DNA from: Caprella mutica | Lineage: Eukaryota; Arthropoda; Malacostraca; Amphipoda; Caprellidae | Reading direction: 5' to 3' | DNA: 64,000 nucleotides | NCBI GenBank assembly: GCA_947561585.1 | Contig: CANNZV010000435.1 | Location: 62,001 to 126,000 of the forward strand | Shown here: piece by piece, positions 1-12,600 of the stretch | Numbering within the stretch: the stretch's first letter is position 1 | How the letters are laid out: each line of letters opens with the position of its first letter | Notes under the pieces: model-generated | Told to the model about the DNA's origin: nothing | The model's input: the letters and a program-made list of their open reading frames with translations, nothing else | The model's database searches: none | Position numbers and translations under genes: made by a program

Positions 1-286
1 ACATGCAATGTACTAACATGCAATGTACTAACATGCAATGTACTAACATGCAATGTACTAACATGCTATGTACTAACATGCTATGTACTAACATGCTATG
101 TACTAACATGCTATGTACTAACATGCTATGTACTAACATGCTATGTACTAACATGCTATGTACTAACATGCTATGTACTAACATGCTATGTACTAACATG
201 CTATGTACTAACATGCTATGTACTAACATGCAATGTACTAACATGCTATGTACTAACATGCTATGTACTAACATGCTATGTACTAA
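1..286. repeat. 15-bp tandem array, about 19 copies
   Basis: The unit is ACATGCTATGTACTA, with a variant ACATGCAATGTACTA at the first copies and once near 230. It begins at the window edge, so the true array is longer. The unit length is a multiple of three, which keeps a frame open; I see no reason to call it a gene. Confidence 0.97.
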
Positions 287-306
287 ATCACTCATATACA
301 TCACTC

Positions 307-481
307 GGGTTGTGACAATATGCGTTTAAAATCATAGATCTGGAAAATATTATAGACGGTGAGAATTAAAGAGTTTTGAATCGTTCTACACCAGCGGTAT
401 ATAGTATTGAACACCATTTCAGGTCATTTCGTCTATAATATTTTCGGGATCTATGATTCTAAATGCATATTGTCACAACCC
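307..481. repeat. Inverted repeat (51-nt arms, 73-nt loop) between two satellites
   Basis: Arms at about 307-357 and 431-481 are near-perfect reverse complements; the left arm begins GGGTTGTGACAATATGC and the right ends GCATATTGTCACAACCC. Few mismatches separate them. A 15-mer array lies directly left and a different 17-mer array directly right, so the palindrome sits at the hinge of a composite structure. It may be the core of a foldback or MITE-like element whose flanks expanded into satellites; that last step is inference. Confidence 0.85.
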
Positions 482-495
482 TATATATACATCAT

Positions 496-1048
496 ACATG
501 TTCACAACATGCACATGTTCACAACATGCACATGTTCACAACATGCACATGTTCACAACATACACATGTTCACAACATGCACATGTTCACAACATGCACA
601 TGTTCACAACATACACATGTTCACAACATGCACATGTTCACAACATACACATGTTCACAACATGCACATGTTCACAACATGCACATGTTCACAACATGCA
701 CATGTTCACAACATGCACATGTTCACAACATGCACATGTTCACAACATACACATGTTCACAACATGCACATGTTCACAACATGCACATGTTCACAACATG
801 CACATGTTCACAACATACACATGTTCACAACATGCACATGTTCACAACATGCACATGTTCACAACATGCACATGTTCACAACATACACATGTTCACAACA
901 TGCACATGTTCACAACATGCACATGTTCACAACATGCACATGTTCACAACATACACATGTTCACAACATGCACATGTTCACAACATGCACATGTTCACAA
1001 CATGCACATGTTCACAACATGCACATGTTCACAACATACACATGTTCA
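496..1048. repeat. 17-bp tandem array, about 32 copies
   Basis: The unit is CATGTTCACAACATGCA, with a common variant carrying AACATAC in place of AACATGC at irregular spacing. Each unit contains ACATGT-like palindromic hexamers. All three forward frames stay open because 17 bp runs through every frame and no frame meets a stop; the apparent proteins are low-complexity and not believable. Confidence 0.97.
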
Positions 1049-3210
1049 ATGAACAACATACACATGTTGTTCAATAGCATCATAACTCCCTCTCCAATGT
1101 AGTTCATAAATATCAGCAGTTAATAAGTTCAAGATGCAATAACTCTCTCTCTCGAAAGCTACAAACTAACTCAGTAGTTACGAGTTTCTCTGATATAATG
1201 TTACTAATCACTGGGGTAAGTTACGAGTTATTGGTCAGTTACACATTGCCGATCATATAAGAAAACATATATAATTATAATTTACCTTTTATTTCATTAT
1301 TAAATACTAATTTTTCTTTATGATATCGAAAATTCAGAACCGTCCTATAACTCGACACTTGCCCCTATTCATTAAATAAATTTTAAACAGTAAATAGCTG
1401 AAATGGTTTGTGTATAGCATTATAATAAATAAATAGGCTGAAGTGATAGTTACCAAATGTGAATTAGGTACCGAATCTACATTTCTATCACTTATTATTA
1501 AAAAATCTCATCAAATTTTTTAAATATATAAATTGTCATATTTTAATGTACTGCAATTAATAAATTAATTATTTGTAATTAATATATTAATAAGTTGTAA
1601 TTAATAAAATAATATAACGAAATTTTCCACCAGTATTTCATCTGCATATTGTGATAAATTTGAACCCTATGTCAGTTTCACTTGCATTTATAGCACTAGT
1701 GTTGTTTCTTCTCTTCATTATCACTTAAATTACTAATATCAAATTTCCTTCATTTCAAATATATTCAATCGATTAAAAAGATCAAAAAATTACGTAACAT
1801 ATGATTATATTGAAGTTTCTAAACATGTATCTAATATCTACTTTCAATATCCATTCTTTTCTTTTATCTGGTAACTGAAGTCTAATTACCAAGATATTAT
1901 ACAACACGACTTTGATTCACTATATAAATATTGAACCCTACCTGTGATTAATATCAATATACTAATATCGTAATCCAATATTTATGTTTCACTATTTTCT
2001 ATCCAATGTTTGTTTTATGATATTATCCGTCCTCTAAAATCTCATCAAATCGGTAATTATTCATCTATTCAATTTCTTGTATTCCTGTAATTCCTTTTAA
2101 ATGAAATCTCCTTTGCAAAGAGAATTTAGTTCAATTTGAATGAGAAATTTGATTAATTTGAATATTCAGGAGCAATGCAGATGGACTTTTCAAGCACAGT
2201 GACATTTCTAGCACCATTTTAGACCATGTTGTTGTCATGTTACGAACATGTTTTTAGTTTCAAATTGGAAAGAGTCCGCTATTTAGTAGTGTTCCCCTCC
2301 AAGCAATTTCTTTTATTGTTGTAATCAATGAGGTTTGTGTTTCTTATCATTTTGCTGCAAACCCCATGAAATTTGATAGTGTACGTATATTATGTTTTAT
2401 ATGCTCTTAAAGATTTTATAATCAAAACTCTATAATAACCGTTTTACTTCCGAAAGTTTAATTTTCAGTCAAAGATGAAGAATGCACACTTTTGTTTTTA
2501 TCGTCAACTGGGTAGGTATAATCAATCCAATTTTAAATTTTCGTGTAAAGGTATAATATAGGATTAATATGTTATAGAAACGTTTATATACTTAATGAAA
2601 TAATTTAAAGCAAAAACGAAGATTGAAAATGCATATTAATTTATATAATTCAAATTGGAAATCAAAACAAAGAGTGTATAATCTTTTTCTTTGATGTCAG
2701 ATTAGTGTTTCGTATGAAAATACTCAAAAGCATTTAACGAATTGTATTCAGTTTGCCGATTAATGATCCTATAAATTAGTTCTGTAATATTATGTATTAA
2801 ATGCATTTTTCAGGAACCTGGAGAGTACTTTTAAGTTTTTAACAAAGTTACACAAATGATAACCAATGCGAAGGGACAGCGCCACAACATGTGCAGGTGT
2901 TAGAAAGTTAAACTATCAATGCTATTGATTTTCTGCTATAGGGTAGAGGAACTATCTAACATTTTGACATCCTTTACGCCATATAAAGAAATATCTTGAA
3001 GTGTGAGATAGCAACTTTACCGTATTTTCCCTTCAATTGGCGTCTTTCAATTGAATGTTATTAAGTTTCTAGGTAGCCATTATTACAGTTCTACCGTAGG
3101 GAGCGATTAGAAACTTCTGAACTAATTGTGCTTGGGCTAATAATAATTAGTGAGACTTTAGCTATGAGAAAAGATTTGGAGGGGAAGTTAACTTATAGAA
3201 TATCAGAATA
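1049..3210. other. AT-rich intergenic stretch with two repeat fragments
   Basis: No gene is visible. At about 1213-1275 there is a fragment of a dispersed family (TAAGTTACGAGTTATTGGTC and a CATATAAGAAAA block) seen again at 51913 and 55250. At about 2281-2525 there is a copy of a second family whose other copy is at 29866-30100. The remainder is low-complexity AT-rich DNA. Confidence 0.6.
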
Positions 3211-3607
3211 CAGTGGAACTCTTCTATAGTGAACTCCTCTATAGTGAATCATCCTGTATAGTAGACTCCTGCATATCAAAATTACCTCTATAGTGAACAT
3301 ATTTATGTTAGTCTGCCACAAATATTCTTAAGTTCTATATGAATCTCTATATGGTAAATTAGTTCTATTTCATTATAGAGGAGTTCTACCAGTGCAACTC
3401 CTCTATAGTGAAGTCATGTGTAGTGAACCATTTAGATTTTCAGAGTTATGAGAAATGAAATAACCTGTATAATGAATTTATTTCAAAAAGAAAGAAAATA
3501 TTTCAATAGTCTGCCATGAAAAGTCCAGTTTTATATTCATCTCTTAACTAGTGGAGTAAACTCTCTATAGTGAAGTTGTAGGAGGTCACTATAGAGGAGT
3601 TCTACTG
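3211..3607. mobile_element. pogo/Tigger-like MITE
   Basis: Left end CAGTGGAACTCTTCTATAGT and right end, read inverted, CAGTAGAACTCCTCTATAGT form terminal inverted repeats. TA dinucleotides flank both ends (3209-3210 and 3608-3609), the expected target duplication. The CTCTATAGTGAA motif recurs internally, and at about 3371-3415 an inverted end abuts a direct one (GAGGAGTTCTACCAGTG then CAACTCCTCTATAG), which suggests two fused copies. It has no coding capacity. CAGT-start ends with a GAACTCCTCTATA body are typical of the pogo group. Confidence 0.8.
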
Positions 3608-4328
3608 TAGTGACTAAGTGAGAAATGTATTAAGAGAATTTGTGTTAATTTGGTATAAATAGTTTGAAAAAGGCATCTGCGACACAATTTATCTGTTCTG
3701 AGTCATATATTTAATGAACAAATAGAACTATTTCTCTACTTAGGCTATCATATGAAAATGTTCTTTGAAGGCTTGAAAGATATGAGCTTGTGACCACCGG
3801 TGTGTCACGCGGCTGTTAACGTGTTGAAAAAAAAAATTATAAGAATACTGCAATGTATTCATTGTAAACTTTCAAACCATCAGAAATGCAGGCTCCTCAG
3901 TCAGGATTGATGAATTAACGATAGTATTAAGACTTGTGTTAGTGATGCATACGTTATTTTAGCTGTCTATAGACCTCATCTGACTCTAAGATAACTTTAA
4001 CTTATTTGAACTGCTGAGTTGATGTGATCTGGATGGTTGGGAGAAGATACTGCTTGGTGACTTTGATATTGACATTATTGTCTACTGAAACAGTTCTTAA
4101 AAGGTCTTTATGTCCTTAGTACCTGCTATCACTAACCTTACTCCATTCCCAGGGGGTGCATGACTCTGTGGCTATCTATACCTTCTCTACTTGATCACGT
4201 TTGGGTGAATAATTATGCATGTTTCATGAGCGGTATATTCTCTGTATACCTGACAGATCACTTGCCTACATTTATTAGCATGTCTTTGAGCTCTCATAGA
4301 CTTTGCTATACTGTCAAATTAATGTTTC
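3608..4328. other. Intergenic, nothing recognised
   Basis: Ordinary AT-rich sequence with no splice-bounded open frame or repeat that I can support. Confidence 0.5.
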
Positions 4329-4512
4329 GGGCCCCCGCATAAGAGCGTTATTTTGATGGAGCACTTTTTCTTGCGTCCAGAATTGTCCGATTTGAACTCC
4401 CTCAACGTGCGTCCACAAAACGCATGTGTGACAACATACCATAGAGTCACATGCTATTTTAGGGTCATGCGACAATTGACGCACGTCAAAAGACGCTCGT
4501 GTTCGGGGGCCC
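4329..4512. mobile_element. Short MITE with GGGCCCCCG ends
   Basis: The left end GGGCCCCCGCATAAGAGCGT and the right end, read inverted, GGGCCCCCGAACACGAGCGT form roughly 28-bp terminal inverted repeats. The 184-bp element is clearly richer in GC than its surroundings and contains internal CGTC/GACG inverted motifs. No transposase is present. The superfamily is undecided because I cannot identify a clear target duplication. Confidence 0.7.
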
Positions 4513-4828
4513 TTAGGAATCATTCTGCAGTATATCGAGATAAATTTCGTCTGTTAATCGGTATCTTGTTTGTGATGTTAATGGCGTATTCCTTAAATTT
4601 GAGAGTACTGTCAGTAAAATGTAGTGTAAGAGCTTTAAAGATTTAATATGTCTCAACTAAGTGATTACAGAAGCCATGGCTGATATCTGATTTCAAAGTT
4701 TAATTAAGCATGACTGGCGATATTTTTTAAATTGTGTAACCTAGGCGTTTTGAGTGATAGTCATAACATATCTATTAGAAAGCGGAATAACAATAATCCT
4801 TTAGGCATAATAAGAATCCAATAATCCT

Positions 4829-4890
4829 AATAGGCATAACAATAGCGATAATAGGCATAACAATAGCGATAATAGGCATAACAATAACCA
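4829..4890. repeat. 21-bp tandem repeat, 3 copies
   Basis: Unit AATAGGCATAACAATAGCGAT, the last copy diverged. Confidence 0.85.
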
Positions 4891-4904
4891 TAATTAATTA
4901 ACAG

Positions 4905-5140
4905 GCCTTGAGCTAAGCTAGTGTAAAATATGTACCTTTGCAAAATTGCAGAAGGTTATGCTTAGTTCGGCAATACTTATTTATTTATTTGTAATCTTTC
5001 TATATAATCTTGTTAACTTATAATAACTGAAAAAGTATTCAACCAAATTGACTGGAATTTGGAGGTACGATTGGTCATTGTCCAGGAGCCATTTGACTTG
5101 GGGAGCGACGATCTGGTGAAAGGTCAAGGTCAAGATGAAG
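4905..5140 (-). repeat. Dispersed repeat with nuclear-receptor-like half-sites (copy 1, reversed)
   Basis: A hairpin-like end (ACCTTTGCAAAATTGCAGAAGGT) at about 4933 leads into a body with AAAGTATTCAACCAAATTG, GATTGGTCATTGTCCAGGAG and AGGTCAAGGTCAAG. The same blocks occur in opposite orientation at 13980, 31760 and 52820, and in this orientation at 12424. It is non-coding. Confidence 0.7.
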
Positions 5141-5656
5141 CTAGAAGTAGGTGTAAAACTTCAAGTAATAAGACAGGCAGTCTGATATCCCTGGAGACCT
5201 TGAAAGCTCTCTGTTATATTAATACTGTTCATTATTAAATGCATTATTATTAGAACTGTATTCATTATCTGATGGTTTAATGAGAACTGCTTATATTTAT
5301 ATTCATTTGTGGCAATATACCCAATGTAATAAGATAACTGATATCCTGAGTGAAATTTATGTGTATGCAGACAGTATACCCACCTACCGAATAAACTTTT
5401 CTGCCCTTCGACGATTTGATTTAGGTGAAAATCTTATTTTTCATTTTATCGTATTTTTATTCTCTATTTCTCCTTCTTCTCTTGGCTTCATTCTTTTTTT
5501 TTATTCTATAGAATTTCTCGTAGATTTACTCTTTTTTTAGTCATTTTATTGCAGTTCTCCTTCTTCCTTTTTATTTCAATTCCTTCATGCACATCTTCCT
5601 CTGTTTGTTTTGGTACTTTTTGATTATGTGTTGGACAGCGAAGAATTATTAGCATG
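5141..5656. other. Intergenic, T-rich tract
   Basis: A pyrimidine- and T-rich stretch at about 5440-5610 precedes the 36-mer satellite. No gene is recognised; an open frame at 5280-5540 is AT-rich with no domain. Confidence 0.4.
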
Positions 5657-6517
5657 GGCCCCTCTCAATCTTCCATGGTCCCACTATAACTATTCCCCTC
5701 TCAATCTTCTCTGGCCCCACCATAACTATTCCCCTCTCAATCTTCCATGGTCCCACTATAACTATTCCCCTCTCAATCTTCTCTGGCCCCACCATAACTA
5801 TTCCCCTCTCAATCTTCCATGGCCCCACCATAACTATTCCCCTCTCATTCTTCTCTGGCCCCACCATAACTATTTCCCTCTCAATCTTCTATGGCCCCAC
5901 CATAACTATTTCCCTCTCAATCTTCTATGGCACCACCATAACTATTCCCCTCTCATTCTTCTCTGGCCCCACCATAACTATTCCCCTCTCAATCTTCCAT
6001 TGTCCCATCGTAACTATTCCCCTCTCATTCTTCTCTGGCCCCACCATAACTATTTCCCTCTCAATCTTCTATGGCCCCACCATAACTATTCCCCTCTCAT
6101 TGTTCTCTGGCCCCACCATAACTATTCCCCTCTCAATCTTCTCTGGCCCCACCATAACTATTCCCCTCTCAATCTTCCATGGCCCCACCAAAACTATTCC
6201 CCTCTCAATCTTCTCTGGCCCCACCATAACTATTCCCCTCTCAATCTTCTCTGGCCCCACCATAACTATTCCCCTCTCATTCTTCTCTGGCCCCACCATA
6301 ACTATTCCCCTCTCAATCTTCTCTGGCCCCACCATAACTATTCCCCTCTCAATCTTCCATGGCCCCACCATAACTATTCCCCTCTCAATCTTCTCTGGCC
6401 CCACCATAACTATTCCCCTCTCAATCTTCTCTGGCCTACCATAACTATTCCCCTCTCAATCTTCTCTGGCCCCACCATAACTATTCCCCTCTCAATCTTC
6501 TATGGCCCACCATAACT
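5657..6517. repeat. 36-bp tandem array, about 24 copies
   Basis: The unit joins CCCCTCTCAATCTTC, a variable TCTGG/CATGG/TATGG junction, and CCCCACCATAACTATT. Because 36 is divisible by three, a 12-residue repeat frame is open on each strand for hundreds of bases. The variants alternate in blocks (TCTGG copies next to CATGG copies), which implies expansion by larger multimers. I read it as a minisatellite, not a coding exon: no splice context and no codon-level constraint is visible. Confidence 0.97.
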
Positions 6518-7861
6518 CTCTCCCTATGTACTGACTCAGATCATCAAGATAAGGGAAATAAATAGTTGGTTATTTTCGCAGGCCAACAAACAGAAAGAAC
6601 TCTAAGAATGGCACACATTTATGCATCTTTGCAGTGGTTTGATAGGAGATAGGAATTATTTACTGCTGCCAAAAAACAAATAAGGAACTGCTACAATATA
6701 TTAGTGGTGCACAATTTTGCCAATGCTGTGTGATGGTATTTACGGTATTTCTACCTATCGGAAAAGAGGAAACTGATTGGTGTGATGGAACTGATATTTA
6801 TTATTAGTTTGCTGTTGATTATTAGTTTACTGATGACTATTAGTTTCTAATAATAGTTAATAATAATAGTTTCTATTGATTAATTTAAAATTTCGGTTAC
6901 CTTCTTGTTAACCCCGGCCTTTTACTCGTAACGATTCAAGTTACTTTAATTACACTAATTAAATGCAAGCTTGTGTCACCATATTCTCTGACTTCAGTGG
7001 TTATCACAATAGCTGTACAGGAGGTATGGGACAACTAACAGTCACATAGTTAGCTACATATAAACATACTGATAAGTTTGTTACGCACACAGACTTTAGC
7101 ACGTGGCCACTAGGCTACTTACTCTAAGGCGCTACAAGAAAGATGACAGTACCTTATTACTCAAATCGACAGAGACTAGCGCTAAATGCCTAAGGCAGTA
7201 ACTTTTATAGCCACTATATTACGTCATTGATTATAATCTCGATTTATCCATGATGCCACAATTATAGTTTGTTTATCAGGCTTTCTGATATAAATTTATA
7301 TTTTCTTCTTAATTCGATAATTTATTCATCAGCTACCTACAAAGAAAATTCTTAACCCTTCAAAGTTTGTGTGATCAAATTTATTAAATTAAACTGAGTA
7401 TATTAAAAACAACTTTTTATTACTATTAATTAAATATAATATTGTCACTTCACTATAATATAAATAAATATTTAAGAAGACTGACCCTCAAATTCAAGCC
7501 AACAACTATGCTCGAAAAATATCTCTCCTCATTTGCATGATATTAAAATGCTAACACCAAGAATGCAATAAAAGAAAACTTTCTTCCTTTTGTGAAATTT
7601 TGACTGACGTTAGACCCTGAATATTTCTAACAGAATATATCTTGTAACTGCATGCATTTCTAACTGCATTCTCAGGAAAAGCTGCATTGCTGAAAAAAAG
7701 TCACTCAATTTTAAAGAATGTTAATTAGCTTTTCAATATTTAGGTTCAGCAATCACAATTTTATGATGTGGATGAGATTATTGGTAATTCATAAAAGTAG
7801 AATAAAATTGTGTGGAATATTAGTTCTTTTATCTGCTTTGGTTGTTATAAAAATTCTGGGG
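6518..7861. other. AT-rich intergenic stretch
   Basis: Contains an imperfect ATTATTAGTTT-rich patch at about 6798-6875 and otherwise nothing recognisable. No exon-like island. Confidence 0.5.
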
Positions 7862-7929
7862 TGGTAATATTAAAATGGTAATATTAAAATGGTAATATTA
7901 AAATGGTAATATTAAAATGGTAATATTAA
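7862..7929. repeat. 14-bp tandem repeat, about 5 copies
   Basis: Unit GGTAATATTAAAAT, nearly identical copies. Confidence 0.95.
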
Positions 7930-9992
7930 GGTTTGTAAAGCCTGTAGTCTAAATAGATGAAATAAACGCAGTACCACGTACAGTAGCTCATAGTTCGTTG
8001 ATTGCATACCTATATACCTATGAAATTAGAATTATTTTTTTGCTGTAGCTCTCCATGTGAAAACTGCATAGAAGAAATCATGGAGGCGCAAAAATATGAT
8101 TTTTATTGCAACTAAATATTGCTTTTCAAACCATATAATATAGTATTTAATTTAATTCTAAATAAAACTACCTATTTATAATAAATGTCTGATAAACATC
8201 AGAATATAGAAGAAATAAATTCCCTGTCTGAAACATTCGTCCATCGCATCAAAGTTTATAAGTTTTTTCTCTAAAGTTTTTTCCAAATAAAAGATTGAGT
8301 CGAAGGAAGTACATTTTCCCTGATTGAAATTGACAGTTGGTAAAGTTGAACGGTAGGAACTAATAATTCTCACAACGTTCAGGAATAACTTTTTATATTG
8401 TTTGAATGCACTCTATAGGTAAATTATTTATGTAAAATATCAAACAATTTGTATCTATTTTTACTATGCAGGATATGCAATATAATACAGTTATAATAAA
8501 GTAAATATTTTTTCATAACTGAATTTAATCAATAAGAGAAATATTTATTTATGAAAAAACCTTCTACAGAAAATATGGTATAGGATATATCTAACAATAT
8601 CTAACAATATCTAACAATATCTAACAATATCTAACAATTAGAGAGATATCTCTAGACTCATCTGGTAAAGATTTATCTACCACTTAGATAGACTCTTTAC
8701 TCAACTGTGTTAGATATATCGATTATTTATTAGAACAAAAAATCGAATATATATTAGCAATATCTGAAATGTATTTGTCAGTATATATGCTAATGTAGCC
8801 GCGTAAATTGATCTGGTATAACAATTTCATTTAAAATGAGATTGAAATAATATAAATGATGTTGTTAATATAAATGATATCTTACTAATCAAAGCAAGTC
8901 AAGTAATTTCATTAAAGTGAACTCTCGATGAAGTGGAATGATTATCAGAGTTGTAACTAAAGCAATATCATCATTATTAATTCACTAATATACTTGAAAT
9001 GATAGCTCCTTTATTCCTCTTTCCATTCCATTATAATTCCCATTTCCATTACCATTCCCAGTCAATTTTTATTACTAATTACCAGTGCTTTTTTTTCACT
9101 ACAGCAGGTACATCTTTTCATCATTTCTTTGTGTCTCGCACCCACTGTTTCTAATCACAATAGATTGAAAGCGATCAAGTTATTTCCGTGAATTTAACAA
9201 TGTGATTGTGAGTACTGTTAGGAAACATTGTGCATAGATTGTAATCATGGGGACAGTATCTGATAAAATGTTTTTAAATTAGATTAAAATATTTTTCAAA
9301 TATCATTCATGCCCAATTTTATTTTTGTTTAAAATTATAATATTTCCCAATATAAAATGATGTAAATTTACAATAATTATTGAATCAAATTCAATTTATC
9401 TATTTTTTTATATACTTCATTATAATGCAATAATTATACTTTGATACAATTTATATTTAATTCAATAACTAATCAATATCATTATCATTGTATTTTTATT
9501 TTATTTATGATTCTTTTTCTGAAGTAAATCAAATACTGGTTTCAAACTCCGTGGATTTTTTTTGTTTTGAGAAGTGGTAAATGAAACAGGCGAATACCGA
9601 GACTTTAATGATTGATTTTATTAAAATTATGAGTTTGAATGAGTGCAATTAACGGTGATTAAAGGTACAAAGGAATAGATAGACCCTTTACCAGATATGA
9701 CTGCTGAAGAAGAAAATCAAAATGTAAAAAAGATCCTTTATCCTATTTGCACTATCAAATATAATTTCAATATTAATAAAGTAACTAAGCCTTTCAACAT
9801 ACACCTCTAAAATAGTAATGTCACAAGGGTAACGAATGTTCTTAATTTTTTATTCCCTGATTCGTTTCCTTTAAGGCTAATTCAATATATTTATTTATTA
9901 CCCAATGTATAGGACAAGCAATTTTTTGTTATGATTGTCCTTTTTGAACCAAGACTAGAACTGTACCGGCCCTTATTTTGAAAATCTAGTGT
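7930..9992. other. AT-rich intergenic stretch with a 10-mer repeat
   Basis: At 8587-8639 there are five copies of ATATCTAACA, followed by palindromic AGAGATATCTCT. Otherwise no gene or element is supported. Confidence 0.6.
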
Positions 9993-10147
9993 CTCAAGCC
10001 CGCTTCACAATAGCGTTTTTTTAAAACTGCGTTTAAAAACGCTCACCTTAAATTGTGTTCACTATTGCGTTTTTTAGATGCTGGAGGAAAAATCACGTTA
10101 AATTTTAATTAAAAATTTAAAAAAAACGCAATTGCGAACCGGGTCTC
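9993..10147. mobile_element. Short MITE, GCCCGCTTCACAATAGCG ends
   Basis: The left end AGCCCGCTTCACAATAGCGT matches the inverted right end ACCCGGTTCGCAATTGCGT. TCTCA occurs immediately outside both ends and may be a 5-bp target duplication, though it overlaps the termini. The 150-bp body holds further GCGTTTTT/AAAACGC inverted motifs. Confidence 0.6.
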
Positions 10148-10469
10148 AGGATGAACTTGATAAACTTTCTCCCCTTCACGCCAATTGAACGGTGCAGTTC
10201 AGTCCCCACTTTCCGAACATTTTATCGTTAAGCCATATTTACTAAACAGAGTATCTATATATCGTGCCAAATAATTTAATTACCGATTAACTCACGCATT
10301 CATTTCCTGTGTAATTGAAAATTAATTACTGAATTACGGAAACAAAATATAGAAAATAATTTATGAAGGGACAAATTTACATATAATACCAATTTTATGT
10401 GAAGGTCTAGTGCCTATTCTCCAAGTACACATTTGTCCTTTTCTTTAGATGTTAGTTCTAGTACTATAT

Positions 10470-10720
10470 TAATCATTACCTCAGTGACAGACTAATTTTG
10501 CTTTGGTATTCACATCTAGCGGGAAAAATGTAAATGAATCAATTAGCTGTCATTGCCGCCATTCTTTTAAACATTCAATAGACTGCTTGAACTCTAATTG
10601 AATTGCCGTGTAATTAGAAAGAAAAAGACCGGTAAATAATTCGCTGACATTAATCTCATTCATTAAGTGTCTATTATCGCAACTTAGTAAACCTGTTAGT
10701 GATTAAGTGATTATTGATTG
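10470..10720. promoter_or_regulatory. Candidate conserved non-coding block
   Basis: A locally GC-richer, non-repetitive stretch with clustered homeodomain-like cores (AATCAATTAGCTGTCATTG, TAATTGAATTGCCGTG, TAATTAG). No frame is open across it. The call rests on motif density alone and is an inference; comparison with related genomes would decide. Confidence 0.25.
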
Positions 10721-12423
10721 AAATATATACATTTTATTGTATATATTTTAACTTATATTTTTATATAACTTATATAAAAATAAAAGTACTTATATATTTT
10801 TTATTTAACTCTTAAATGCTTTGTGTAATAAAATATAAATAATGAATGATAAATTTCATTAGTGATTTATTATGCATGAATTGTAACTAGGGAAGGATGA
10901 TTAAATAGTTTTATATAATTATAAACGAAATTGATGTTTTATATATTATTTATAAGGAACCATTGGGATCTATATTTAATAGTATAAAAGTTAAATGTCT
11001 ATAATTTTTTAATATAAACCTAGGTTCTCTATTATATAAATACGATTAAAGGAAATACCCAATACACACATGAAACTTTATTTAATAATTTCAATTATAA
11101 AAGCTTCGTACCATATAGGATTAACTCACGAATTCATTTCTCAAAACATATCATCTGTTATTCCTATTTAAGTAGCCTCTTACATCTCACTGAGATGAAA
11201 AACATATGTCCTAAAGGTCAATTGTACCTCCGACTGACTGAGATGGGATTCAATCTGTCGAAGTGGCTTGGGAGTGGCCCAAAAAGTGTTTCGTTTCCAG
11301 GACACTGAAAACCATCATCAGAAAAGAGGAGCAGATTTGAATGGTGAGGACTTCAAGTCTGTCGAAATTAGACATCCACGAGAGAAAAAGTGGAAAAAAT
11401 TACCTTTTTATTTTAAAGTGATGAGAATCGAAGTGACTTAAGAACTGTCGATTTTATACTCTTGATGTTGTATAAATTAGTACACATGTAAATACGTGCT
11501 GACTCCTATTTGATGTCATTTTAAACTGTAAATATGAATTGATAATTGAATTACATAAAACAAAAATTATTTTTGTGAATGGATTAGAAATTAATTTTAA
11601 AATCTCACATTATATTTTAATTTGAAGTCAAATCAAATTTTGAAAATCAATATACAATTTTAATCAAAAAACTGAATTTATACTCAATTTGTTTACTTTT
11701 TATAATTTTAGGAATTATTTCATTTTCAAATAACCATTGAAACGACAAATTGATTAAAATACTCAATAAAATACGTATACAAAAAAAAAATTTGTATACT
11801 TATAATTACCAATAAAATTATATCACATTGCTCCATCGTTTGAAAGATAACAGAACAGCATTTTCTATTTAATAGATGACCAGTAAATATATATATATAT
11901 ATTTCATTCCAATCATCATTTGACTTAGCAAAGCCAGAACTAAATTGTCTAGAGTTCAGAGAGATAAATTCAAGGTGTCACCCTATTCCTCAGAGTCATT
12001 TCTCCAGGTAGCAAAGCAAACTAATTATCTTGGTATTTTCCTTGCTGTTCAAACCCCCCATGCAATCTAAGGAAAACAAATGAACGGCGCTTCTTTGGTA
12101 CACTTTCTTTTTAAATCGAGTTGCTTTGTTTCCAAAGTCTTGAATTTTTTCTGTGTTCACATTTACGTACAGTGTGTGTTTGCCGAAAGCATCTTAAAGA
12201 GCATGCTATTTTTAACGTACTTTTTGTAACGTAACTTGATGAAGATGGAAAAATAGGCAACAGTTTGACTTGTTCACAATGAGGTGCTGAGGACTGCCTC
12301 AGTTGAAAGGAGTTTTTATTATCACATCTGAGTGAGGATAGAGAGGCCTGAACATCAAGAAAAACATATTATAGAGATAAAGAATTGATTTACCTCATTT
12401 GTAATACATCTTAGCATCACTAT
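10721..12423. other. AT-rich intergenic stretch
   Basis: A short higher-GC patch at about 11190-11400 has no extended open frame. A TA microsatellite of about 14 bp lies near 11888. Nothing else is recognised. Confidence 0.45.
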
Positions 12424-12600
12424 ATTAATGCTACCTTCGCTGAATTGCAGAAGGTTATATTTTGCTAGCAATATATATTCATTTGCATAACTCAAAAGTA
12501 TTCATTCAAATTTGCCTGAAATTTGATGTGACGATTGGTCAATAATAAACGACAAAGTTATACGTTCACAAAAAGGTCAAAATGAATAAAAATGTAGCGG
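12424..12600 (-). repeat. Half-site dispersed repeat (copy 2, reversed)
   Basis: Begins with the hairpin ACCTTCGCTGAATTGCAGAAGGT, followed by AAAAGTATTCATTCAAATTTG, CTGAAATTTGATGTGACGATTGGTC and AAAAGGTCAAAATGAA. It is the same family and orientation as 4905-5140, and is decayed. Confidence 0.65.

Noticed and set aside
1..1048. CRISPR-like repeat array
   Set aside because: Units are directly adjacent with no unique spacers, and the context is a eukaryotic genome. The same holds for every other array here.
407..1102. Three overlapping His/Thr-rich frames
   Set aside because: The 17-bp unit cycles through all frames without a stop, so every frame is open; no gene is implied.
5610..6515. 301-codon open frame of 12-residue repeats
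   Set aside because: It follows from a 36-bp minisatellite whose period is divisible by three. The opposite strand is equally open, and no splice or domain context exists.
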